A stretch of 25,456 nucleotides of DNA from an uncultured Erysipelotrichaceae bacterium (lineage in GTDB: Bacteria > Bacillota_I > Bacilli_A > Erysipelotrichales > Coprobacillaceae): contig CAJUOS010000035.1 of assembly GCA_910588075.1 (NCBI GenBank), positions 1-25,456 of the forward strand. Reading direction: 5' to 3'. Positions 7,613 to 16,800 of this stretch are shown piece after piece; position 1 is the first letter of the stretch; each line of letters begins with the position of its first letter. The notes under the pieces were generated by a model. The model was not told where the DNA came from and searched no databases. It saw only the letters and a program-made list of their open reading frames with translations. The position numbers were made by a program, and so were the translations under genes.

Positions 7613-8975
7613 CTCTATTTTCATTATATAACTTTTTGAATAACTGAATCATTACAATTCCAGCAACAACTGTTAAAATAAATTCAGCTATAAACTGTGA
7701 ATAAGCCAAACCATATAATGGATAAATCATATTTAATATAAATAATGCTGGAATTTCTAAAATAATTTTTCTAGCAATTGCAAAAAATAAAGATATTTTT
7801 CCATTTCCTATTGCTTGATAAACACCTACACACAAAAAATCAAATGTCAAAAATGGAATACCTAAACAATATCCTTTCAAAAATGATGATCCATATGAAA
7901 CTATTTCTGCATTTGACATAAAGAGCTTAATAAAAAAATCTGATTGTATATAGTATATAAATGCAACTGAAAAAGCAAAAATAGCACATATCTTTATTGA
8001 TGTAATAATAGTTTGTTTCATACGTTCAATATTTTTACTAGCATAACAATAACTAATCAAAGGCATAATTCCTTGTGATAATCCCATTGCAATCTGAGTG
8101 GGTACAAGATTCACTTTTTGAGTAATTCCAATAGCAGCCACTGCTGAAGTTCCATAAACTGATGTCAAATTATTTAAAATAGTCATCCCTGTTACATTTA
8201 ATAGATTCTGAATACTTGCAGGAATACCCACTGCAAAAATAGATGTTAAAACTCTCTTATCAAAAGAAAATAATTTTGGACTTAGCGATACATATGTATT
8301 TTTCTTTTTAACTTTTAATAAAATGAAAAAATAAATACAAGCAACACAATTAGAAATAAATGTCGCACACCCTGCTCCAGCCGCACCCATATTCAATCCC
8401 CAAGGAAGTATAAAAATAGGATCTAAAATAATATTTAAAAAGCATCCTGACATTGTTCCTATACTCGCATGTAATGAAGCACCTTCAGAGCGTACCATAT
8501 AAGCAAGAACAACATTCAATATAGCTGGGACTGCTCCAAACATAACTGTCCATAACATATATTGATATGTTGCTTCAAAAGTAACGACATCTGAACCCAA
8601 CATATATATTAAAGGTTTATAAAACAAAGCACATCCAATAGCAATGAATGTTGCGAAAAATAATGTACAATAAAAACCAATAGCTGATGTTTTACGTACC
8701 ATTTGATAATCTTTCATTCCCAAGGAACGACTCATTAAACTTGAACTTCCAACACCAAACAAATTATTGACTGCATTAAATGCCAATAAAACTGGAGCAA
8801 CAAAAGTAACTGCTGCATTTTGTATAGAATCATTTAACATTCCTACAAAATAAGTATCTGCCAAATTATAAATAACCATAACTAAAGAACTTAATATTGT
8901 TGGAATAGCAAGAGTCGCAATAGCTTTAGGAACAGGTCTATGTTCAAATAATTCTATTTTACTATCATTTTCCAT
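7608..8975 (-). CDS. MATE family multidrug/cation efflux transporter
   Basis: This 455-residue integral membrane protein has the twelve-helix layout and two-lobe repeat of MATE transporters (DinF/NorM superfamily). The N-terminus has the family signature KAIATLAIPTILSSLVMVIY followed by NLADTYFVG. The second lobe begins near VLTSIFAVGIPASIQNLLNV, the counterpart of the first helix pair. These proteins export drugs or metabolites in exchange for Na+ or H+ across the cytoplasmic membrane. Start at 8975 has AAGGAGAGG 8 nt upstream. It is transcribed alone, convergent with the kinase/peptidase operon. The substrate is not predictable from sequence. Confidence 0.9.
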   Translation of the reverse strand: MENDSKIELFEHRPVPKAIATLAIPTILSSLVMVIYNLADTYFVGMLNDSIQNAAVTFVAPVLLAFNAVNNLFGVGSSSLMSRSLGMKDYQMVRKTSAIGFYCTLFFATFIAIGCALFYKPLIYMLGSDVVTFEATYQYMLWTVMFGAVPAILNVVLAYMVRSEGASLHASIGTMSGCFLNIILDPIFILPWGLNMGAAGAGCATFISNCVACIYFFILLKVKKKNTYVSLSPKLFSFDKRVLTSIFAVGIPASIQNLLNVTGMTILNNLTSVYGTSAVAAIGITQKVNLVPTQIAMGLSQGIMPLISYCYASKNIERMKQTIITSIKICAIFAFSVAFIYYIQSDFFIKLFMSNAEIVSYGSSFLKGYCLGIPFLTFDFLCVGVYQAIGNGKISLFFAIARKIILEIPALFILNMIYPLYGLAYSQFIAEFILTVVAGIVMIQLFKKLYNENRE

Positions 8976-9196
8976 CTTTACCTCTCCTTATTTCAATCTT
9001 TTATCATAATACTCTTTATGCTTCATTATATCATTGAATGTTATCTAAATGTTAATAAATTATTTTATTTAGACTTTTTCCTTTATTCATATAATCATTT
9101 GTAACTCTTTGAATTAACATTCTTATCATATTCCTATAAAAACAAAATATAAAAAATATCTTTTTATTTATCTTCAATATTCTTTTTCTAAATTAT

Positions 9197-9226
9197 AAAA
9201 AAGGAAATCTTAATATGAAGATTCCC
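9197..9226 (-). terminator. Terminator of the phosphorelay operon
   Basis: On the minus strand GGGAATCTT (9226-9218) pairs with AAGATTTCC (9211-9203), with one G-U pair, around a 6-nt loop. TTTTTT (9202-9197) follows. It lies about 20 nt after the stop of the hybrid kinase. Confidence 0.75.
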
Positions 9227-9245
9227 TCTTTTCACTATCTTGTTA

Positions 9246-11786
9246 TTAAAGTTTTAAGAATTTTTTCAACAAATTCATGACTTCATCAATATCAATTGGT
9301 TTAGCAGTATGAGCATTCATTCCACTATCTAAACAACGTTTAATATCATCAGCAAAAGCATCAGCTGACATTGCTATAATAGGTACTTGGTTATCTTCAC
9401 GATTTAAAGCACGAATTCCCTTAGCTGATTCATATCCATTTAGAATTGGCATACGAAGATCCATTAATACACAATCATAATATCCAATTTCAGATTCATT
9501 AAATTTATCAATTCCTATTTGTCCATTTTCAGCCCATTCAATCTCAAAACCAACATCACTTAAAATATCATAGGCTATTTCATAATTTAATTCATTATCT
9601 TCTACTAATAAAATACGTTTACCAGTAAAATCATAATCTTTTGTTTCTATTGTTTTTTCTTCTTCACCAAAAATATGTTGTTTTATTCCATAATATAATG
9701 TCGATTTAAATAATGGTTTAGGAATAAATCCAGAAACACCTGTTTCAAGTGCTTGTTCTTCTATATCACTCCAATCATATGCTGAAATGATAAATACTGG
9801 AATATCACTTCCAATATTTTCTTTTATCTTTTGCATTGTATGTAGTCCATCCATCTGTGGCATTTTCCAATCTAACAATACAACATGATAAGCATTTGGT
9901 GTGTGATAATTCTTACTTATAACTTCTAATGCTTCCTCTCCACTTAAAACATACTCAGCATGTGTTCCAAGTGATTCCAAAGATGAAACGGCACTTTTAC
10001 AAAGTTGTTCATTATTATCTATAACAAGAATATTATACTCTGGAAGAATCATATCCTCCTCTTGAACTTTTGTTTTCTCTAAATCAAGAATAATATGGAA
10101 TTCACTTCCTTTTCCAAGTTCACTCTCAACTTCAATGCTTCCACCCATTGCTGCAACAATATACTTAGTAATAGCCATTCCTAAGCCTGTACCAACAATT
10201 TTACTGACTGTTGATGATTGTTCTCTTGTAAATGATTCAAATATCTCTTCTTGGAATTCCTTACTCATTCCAATTCCATTATCTTTCACTCTAAAATGAT
10301 TTCTAATATAATTTTCACCTAGTGGTGATTTTTCTTGATATAAGTAAACATTAATTCTTCCATCATTTGGAGTAAATTTATGTGCATTAGATAAAAGATT
10401 TAATAAAATTTGGTTCAAACGAACACTATCACACATAACATTTTCAGTATCAATTTTTTGAATAAAGATATCAAAATGTTGATTCTTAGATTTAAATTGT
10501 GGTTGCATAATACTAACAATATCATCCATTGCTTCTTTTAAAGATAAACAATCAATATTTAATGACATCTTACCACTTTCAATCTTAGACATATCCAAAA
10601 CATCATTAATCAATCCTAATAAATGTTTACTAGATAATCTAATCTTTTTTAAACAATCTTCTACTCTCTGTGTATCATTAATATTCTTAACTGCTATTTC
10701 AGTCATACCAACAATCCCATTCATTGGTGTTCGAATATCATGACTCATATTAGATAAAAATTCACTTTTTGCATGATTAGCATATAAAGCTTCTTCTTTT
10801 GTCTTTTGTAATTCATTCATTTGTTGATGTGTCAATCTATAATAAAAAATAAATATAACTAACATAACAACCAATACACTACCACTGGCAAATAACATAG
10901 TTGTTATACGAATTGAATCTAATTCCATAACAATATCATCTAGTGTTCCAAATTTCATAATACTAACTAAATGCCAATCACAACTTGGAAGACTTGAAAT
11001 ATAAAGATGTCTATGTTCACCTTCAACACATACTACAGTAGAATAATTTTTACTTTTTTTTATAGCATTTTGAATTTCATTTTTATATTGCTTAACTGTT
11101 TTGCCATTATAATCTTCAAACGATTCATCAATACGTTCAAAATAACTATCTCTATAAGCATCTCCACTGCGAATAACAAAATTTCCATTAGTGTCTAAAA
11201 TATGTGAATATGCTCTATTTTCATCTGTATAGAGAAAAAGTGCTTGATTTAAAGATTCCATTGGTATTCCTGCAACAAGTACATCACTATCTTCTCCATC
11301 ACTCATCTTATATTTAACTGGAATACCTAACAATAAAAGATGATCCTTTTCTTGATTATATCCACTTGTTACTTTTTGTTCTTCATTTATAAGTAATTTC
11401 TTAAACTCATCTTGATTTTTAGCAGTAATATCTGTTCCATAAATAATCTCATGTTTTCCATCTGATCTAAATAATGCCAAATATTTAAATTCACGTACTT
11501 CTGCACTTGTTTTTAATTGCTCTATTACATTTTGATCATATTTTGATGTATTAGGTGGAGTACGTCTGATAACACCTTCTACTTGAGATAAACGTAAATT
11601 AATAATTGAAATAAATTTTTCTTGTACTTGCTTATTCATTTCAGACATATAAATTTCGCCAATTTCATTTATTGTATTTGTTGTTTTTCCTCGCATAACA
11701 CCTGTTGTACCAAAAAAAACAGCAGAACATATAATAATCGCTACTATTAAACTTACCAATAAAAATTTATTTATCTTTTTTTCCAC
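9246..11786 (-). CDS. Membrane hybrid sensor histidine kinase with two receiver domains
   Basis: This is an 846-residue hybrid kinase. Numbering uses the GTG start at 11786, chosen because GGAGG stands 7 nt ahead; the frame extends 10 codons further up to a TTG. Order of parts: TM1 (about 7-26), a Cache-like extracellular sensor (30-290), TM2 (about 296-316), HisKA with phospho-His349 (MSHDIRTPMNG), and HATPase with N box Asn467, DNGIG (502-506) and GTGLGM (532-537). Receiver 1 has Asp639 in LLDWKMPQMDG; receiver 2 has acidic pair 729-730 and Asp776 in LMDLRMPILNG. Receiver 1 reads VIDNNE where family members usually have two acids, so its Mg site is reduced. Receiver 2 should pass phosphate to the Hpt protein encoded just upstream. 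The sensed ligand is unknown. Confidence 0.92.
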   Translation of the reverse strand: MEKKINKFLLVSLIVAIIICSAVFFGTTGVMRGKTTNTINEIGEIYMSEMNKQVQEKFISIINLRLSQVEGVIRRTPPNTSKYDQNVIEQLKTSAEVREFKYLALFRSDGKHEIIYGTDITAKNQDEFKKLLINEEQKVTSGYNQEKDHLLLLGIPVKYKMSDGEDSDVLVAGIPMESLNQALFLYTDENRAYSHILDTNGNFVIRSGDAYRDSYFERIDESFEDYNGKTVKQYKNEIQNAIKKSKNYSTVVCVEGEHRHLYISSLPSCDWHLVSIMKFGTLDDIVMELDSIRITTMLFASGSVLVVMLVIFIFYYRLTHQQMNELQKTKEEALYANHAKSEFLSNMSHDIRTPMNGIVGMTEIAVKNINDTQRVEDCLKKIRLSSKHLLGLINDVLDMSKIESGKMSLNIDCLSLKEAMDDIVSIMQPQFKSKNQHFDIFIQKIDTENVMCDSVRLNQILLNLLSNAHKFTPNDGRINVYLYQEKSPLGENYIRNHFRVKDNGIGMSKEFQEEIFESFTREQSSTVSKIVGTGLGMAITKYIVAAMGGSIEVESELGKGSEFHIILDLEKTKVQEEDMILPEYNILVIDNNEQLCKSAVSSLESLGTHAEYVLSGEEALEVISKNYHTPNAYHVVLLDWKMPQMDGLHTMQKIKENIGSDIPVFIISAYDWSDIEEQALETGVSGFIPKPLFKSTLYYGIKQHIFGEEEKTIETKDYDFTGKRILLVEDNELNYEIAYDILSDVGFEIEWAENGQIGIDKFNESEIGYYDCVLMDLRMPILNGYESAKGIRALNREDNQVPIIAMSADAFADDIKRCLDSGMNAHTAKPIDIDEVMNLLKKFLKL

Positions 11787-11819
11787 AGATTTTCCTCCAA
11801 ACTTTAAATAAAACAATGA

Positions 11820-12170
11820 TTATTTTGCTAACTCATGAATTGCTTCTATTGTTAATAAATAGTCTTCTTTCACTCTATTCACATAATCTTCAATTTGATC
11901 TATTTTTTTATCTCTTAATAATTCAGTTAATTGATAAGAGGATTGATAAAGTCTTGTAAAACTTAAATTTTGACAAATACCTTTTATTGTGTGGGAAGCA
12001 CGAAATGCTTCATCATAATTTTCATTCTCTAATGATTCACATAATAATTCATAACTTTTATCATTTAAGAATTTCAAAACAAATTTTTGAACACGTTCCT
12101 CTTTTCGAAAACGTGAAAAAACTTCATCATAATTACCACCCATCTTTTGATAACATTCTTTAAGTGTCAT
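11820..12170 (-). CDS. Free-standing Hpt phosphotransfer protein
   Basis: This 116-residue helical protein is a single Hpt domain. The motif ASHTIKGICQNL places the phospho-accepting histidine at His60, with Lys63, Gly64 and Asn68 in consensus positions (HxxKGxxxNL). It has no kinase or receiver part and no membrane segment. AGGAGG lies 8 nt ahead of its ATG, and it sits 14 nt after the HD-GYP gene and 33 nt before the hybrid kinase start. It is the expected middle step of a His-Asp-His-Asp relay from the second receiver of the kinase to the receiver of the HD-GYP protein. Many hybrid kinases carry Hpt as a fused C-terminal domain; here it is separate and might serve other receivers. Confidence 0.88.
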   Translation of the reverse strand: MTLKECYQKMGGNYDEVFSRFRKEERVQKFVLKFLNDKSYELLCESLENENYDEAFRASHTIKGICQNLSFTRLYQSSYQLTELLRDKKIDQIEDYVNRVKEDYLLTIEAIHELAK

Positions 12171-12184
12171 AATTTATCCTCCTA

Positions 12185-13711
12185 TTAACAATCATTTCTT
12201 TTAACCATTTTGCCAAAGAATTTTACATATTTATAAATATAATCTTCTTCCCAAATAGTTCGAATCATAAAATGTGATAATTGTTTTTTATGATTAAGAA
12301 TAACCTCGCAATCAAACTCTATATCTGTATGATTAATTGTTGTCTTTCTCAATTCATTTTTAAATTTCTTAATTCCATCTTCACCAATAACATTTATAAT
12401 TTGCTCATTTTCTAATGGATCTAAAATAATCTCATCCATATGCAATTGCTTTGCACTCCAAACTGAAAGTTTAAGCATTGCTGGTTTACTTGTATATTCA
12501 AACCATATTTCATGAGAATAATTTGAAAAGAAAGCATACTTATTCCTTTCATATTCCAATAATTTTACAGTCTTTTCTGAAGCAGATAGCTCAGAATGTT
12601 CATGAATTGCACTTGCAACATTTTGTATTCCATGTTCTACATGATAATTCACTGAATTCTTCTTTAACTGAGTTGTCAATTGTATTCCCAATTCTTTTAA
12701 ACAGTCTAATAACATTGGATTAAATGCTCCACATTCACCATTAATAATCATTGAAATAGCCTTCTCATGTGAAAATGCTTGTTTATATACACGTTCACTA
12801 GTAAGAGCATCATAAACATCAGCAATAGATACAACTTGTGCTGAAATAGGAATTTCATCTCCTTGTAATCCATCAGGATAACCTCTTCCATCATATCTTT
12901 CATGATGCCATCGACATATCTCTTTAGCAATATTGACTAATTTTTCATCTTGATAAAATGGCAATTCTTCAAGCATATCATATCCTATCGAAGCATGAGT
13001 TTTCATGATTTGAAATTCTTCATCTGTCAATTTTCCAGGTTTATTTAAAATATGTTCATCAATTGCAATTTTACCAATATCATGTAATGCTGAGGCAATA
13101 GAAATAACTGAAATGTCAGTACTTGTTATACCATATTGCTTTGTTTTTTTTATCAAATGCTTTAATAATAATTCTGTAATTGTTTGAACATGTATAACAT
13201 GAAGTCCACTTTCTCCATTTCTAAACTCAACAATATGACTCAAAATAGCAATCATTAACTGACTTCTTCGTTCATTTTCATAAATTTGATCTGCAACCAT
13301 ATCAACCAATTTTCTTTGTTTAGAATAAAGCATTATTGTATTATTAACACGACGATAAACGATTGCATCATCAAAAGGTCGAGAAATAAAATCTGTAACT
13401 CCTAACTCATATGCCTTTCTTATATAAGATGACGATCCTTCTGCTGAAATCATAACAACAGGAATATCTTCAATCCAAGAATATTCATTCATTATTTCTA
13501 AAACTTCAAATCCATCCATTTCTGGCATCACTATATCTAATAATACCAAAGAAATATCTATATTATATTTTTTTAATAATTCAATTCCAATTGCTCCATT
13601 TTCTGCTTCAAGTATTTCAAAATCATTCTCTAGAATATCTTTTAAAATATCACGATTCATTTCTGAGTCATCAACTATTAGAATTCTTTTCTTATTTTGC
13701 TTAATACTCAT
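12185..13711 (-). CDS. Response regulator with HD-GYP phosphodiesterase and C-terminal PAS-like domain
   Basis: This 508-residue output protein has three parts. The receiver domain (8-125) has acidic pair Asp14-Asp15 and phospho-Asp59 (LLDIVMPEMDG). The HD-GYP domain (about 150-345) has metal ligands His210-Asp211 in ALHDIGK, then HHERYDGRGYP (269-279) with the GYP triplet and ADVYDAL (298-304). The last ~130 residues (about 375-500) look like a PAS fold ending in RTIWEED and KYVKFFGKMV. HD-GYP enzymes hydrolyse cyclic-di-GMP, so phosphorylation would tune that second messenger. It is first in the operon, ahead of Hpt and the hybrid kinase. No GGDEF synthase is in the window. The C-terminal sensory domain on an output protein suggests a second input signal. 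Confidence 0.9.
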   Translation of the reverse strand: MSIKQNKKRILIVDDSEMNRDILKDILENDFEILEAENGAIGIELLKKYNIDISLVLLDIVMPEMDGFEVLEIMNEYSWIEDIPVVMISAEGSSSYIRKAYELGVTDFISRPFDDAIVYRRVNNTIMLYSKQRKLVDMVADQIYENERRSQLMIAILSHIVEFRNGESGLHVIHVQTITELLLKHLIKKTKQYGITSTDISVISIASALHDIGKIAIDEHILNKPGKLTDEEFQIMKTHASIGYDMLEELPFYQDEKLVNIAKEICRWHHERYDGRGYPDGLQGDEIPISAQVVSIADVYDALTSERVYKQAFSHEKAISMIINGECGAFNPMLLDCLKELGIQLTTQLKKNSVNYHVEHGIQNVASAIHEHSELSASEKTVKLLEYERNKYAFFSNYSHEIWFEYTSKPAMLKLSVWSAKQLHMDEIILDPLENEQIINVIGEDGIKKFKNELRKTTINHTDIEFDCEVILNHKKQLSHFMIRTIWEEDYIYKYVKFFGKMVKRNDC

Positions 13712-13830
13712 CTATATCCACAAATCCTTTCATTACATTTCTTGAACAGAAAAACATTTCTATAAAGTCATTATAACAAAAAAATTCTTTATTTTAAATA
13801 GATATTCTTTTTATTTCATACTCCCCATAC

Positions 13831-13861
13831 AAAAAGAAAAAACGACACCTATGAGTGTCGT
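13831..13861 (-). terminator. Terminator built around the stop codon of the lyase gene
   Basis: On the minus strand ACGACAC (13861-13855) pairs with GTGTCGT (13848-13842) around TCATAG, and the TTTTTCTTTTT tract (13841-13831) follows. The TAG stop of the lyase gene is in the loop, and the codons for its last Arg-His residues form the first arm. It also insulates the phosphorelay operon promoter. Confidence 0.8.
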
Positions 13862-16800
13862 CTTCTTCTAATAATTGTTATATAAAGCCCTAATGCAGAT
13901 AATCCTAAGATAACATATGGGATAAGAACTATTGAATCACTTGTATCTACACGTTTTGGAACATCAACTGTATCATTTGGTGTATCTATCATATCTCCCA
14001 ATACATCACTATCGATATCATCTAAACCTGGTTTATTTCCTTCTGGTTTCTTATCTGGATTGATTGGATTAATTTCAACTGGAACATCTGTTTTCTTAAC
14101 AACCAATCCATCTTTAGCTTTCTTAAGTTCCTTATACATCTTATCAATTTTATCTTGATCTGATGAAACAACTGCTTTCTCTGCTTCTTTTAAAACTTTT
14201 TCTAACTTTTGAATACTATCTTTTGTATATAATTCTTTATTAATTGCTTTTACATCAGCTATTAAATCTTTTAATGCTTGATTATCAACTAATTTTAAAT
14301 CCTTCATAGCATCTTGAATAGCAAGTTCTGCTTCTTCAACATCACTTAATGTAGCATTATCATCTTTCATAACATCTTTAGCTTCTGCAAGTGCTTTATC
14401 TAATGCTTTTAAACTATCAAGTGTATATAACTCTCTCTTTAATTCTTCAGCATTTTTAAGAGTTGCTTCTAAACGAGTTTTATCAGCTTTTAAAACTAAA
14501 CGAGCATATGCATCCAAAATCTTATCAACAGCATTCTCTACTTCTTTTTCTGTTGCATTATCATCAGCTAAGATTTCTCTAGCTTCTTCTAATTTTGCTT
14601 CTTTTTCAAAATCTTCTAAACTCTTTGGAGTATAGATTGATTTATCAAGTAAATCAACATTTTTAATTGCTTGTTCTAATTCTGTCTTATCAGCTTTTTC
14701 AACAAGTGTTGTCATAACATCTTGTAATGCTTGTTGAGCATTAGCAACATCTTCATCTGTTGCATTTGCATTATTATAGATAGGCATAATTGTATCTTTA
14801 AGTACTTTCTTTAAAACATCAATACTATTTGGTGTATATTGTTCTTCATCAATGATACGATTTGCTTCATCAATAACTTCTTTTAATGCTGTCTTATCTG
14901 CTCTTCTTAATAATTGATCAAATGCTTTTTGTAAATCATCTTCAGCTTGTTTTACTGCAATCATTGTTGCTTTCTTATCATCTAATAAATCTTTTGCATT
15001 ATCTAAAGCTTCTTTTAATAATGTATAACTATTTGGAGTATAATCATCTTTATTAACTTGAATAAATTGATCATATAATTCTTGAAGTCTATCTTTATTA
15101 ACTGGAATTTTTCTACCATAAACTTCAAATTCCCATAATGAGTAACCATATTGTCCTCCAGGTTCAATACCTTCCATTCTTACATATCTTCCAGATTTTG
15201 AACCATCGTATTCTAACTTAACAATACCACCTTTACCATCTGTTATATGTGTTAAATCTGTCCAATTTTTTGCATCATCTGAAATTTGAACCTTATATTG
15301 TTTTGCTCCTGCACCTTCCCAGTTTAAAACAACTTTTTGAACTGAATAATAATCTTGTAAATCTACATAAATCCATTGATGATCACTATATTCTGGAGAA
15401 TTTTCTTTTCTTCTTAAAGATACCCATCTTGATTGTTTTCCATCAACTTTATCTGTATTACCATCAAATGCTAATGATGAATAATATTTCTTATTACCAT
15501 CTTTTGTGTCTAAGAATTCACTACTTGCTTGAGATGGTTTATTTAATGCTAAATTCTCTGGTTCCTCTTTTTCACCATAAACTTCAAATTCCCATAATGA
15601 GAAACCATATTTACTATTAGGTTCAACACCAAACATTCTCACATAACGTCCTGATTGGCTTCCATCATATTCAAATCTAGTCATTCCACCTTTTCCATCA
15701 GTTACATGTGTTAAATCAGTCCAATTTTCTGCATCATCTGAAATTTGAACCTTATATTCTTTTGCTCCTGCACCTTCCCAATTTAAAACAACTTTTTCAA
15801 TTGAATAGAAATCATCTAAATCTACATAAATCCATTCATTCTTTGTTTCACGTGCTGATACCCACCTTGATTGTTTTCCATCAACCTTATCTGTTCTTCC
15901 ATCAAATGCTAATGATGAATCATATTCTTTATTTCCATCTTTAGTATCAACAAATGCTGAACTTGCTTGAGAAGATTTATTTAATGCAATATTAACAGGT
16001 GGTTCTTCTAAATATCTTCCAAAAATTTCTAATTCATAAATACTAACTCCATATTTTAAACTTCTTGATTTTAATGAATGAACTTTCACATAACGTGTTT
16101 GAATTGGTTCATTAAATGTAATTCGATCTTTCAAACTACTATCAGTTTTCAATGAAGATTTTACAGTTGTCCAATTTTCATTATCATCAGAAACTTCAAT
16201 TTGATAATTATCTGAACATGCACCTTCCCAATAAATATTCATATTTTCTATTTCTGATAGAACACCTAAATCTACTGTAATCCATTCATCATTTGAATTA
16301 CGTAATGATGCCCATCTTGTTTTCAAATCACCATCAACTGCTAATGCTCCAATAAATGTTGGTGCTTCTTTTGATACTGAACTCATTTCTACTGGTTTAC
16401 TTTTTGCAATATTTTGTAATGGTTCTTTTACATAATTTCCATAAATTTTAATTTCATAAATATTTACACCATAATGCTTATCCAAAACTCTTGATTTTAA
16501 TGAATGAAGTTTTACATAACGTGCTGAAACTGTTTCATCAAATACAATTCTATCAGTTAAACTATCATCTGTTCTTAATGATGCTTTGACAGTTGTCCAA
16601 TTTTCATTATCATCAGAAACTTCAATTTGATAATTATCTGAACATGCTGATTCCCAATAAATTTCCATTGCATCAATAAGTGCAGTTTTTTCTAAATCAA
16701 TAGTAATCCAGTTATCATCAACACCTCTTAATGAAGCCCATCTTGTTCCTAAATCACCATCAACTGCTAAACTTCCAACAAATGTAGAAGCATTTGTTGA

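Noticed and set aside
11787..11816. TTG start at 11816 for the hybrid kinase
   Set aside because: The GGAGG ribosome binding site lies inside this extension and serves the GTG at 11786.
12478..12930. Frames of 81 (plus) and 60 (minus) codons inside the HD-GYP gene
   Set aside because: They lie wholly inside a well-supported gene and have no start signals or domain content.
14100..15110. Regular repeats in the 3' part of the lyase gene considered as a CRISPR-like or tandem DNA array
   Set aside because: The periodicity is at protein level (FIVAR-like repeats of about 65-70 residues) with diverged DNA, and it is in frame inside a gene.
15249..15944. Plus-strand open frames of 123 and 78 codons rich in Leu, His and Asn
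   Set aside because: They are antisense to the repeated F5/8C modules of the lyase, lack ribosome binding sites, and resemble each other only because the modules beneath them are duplicated.
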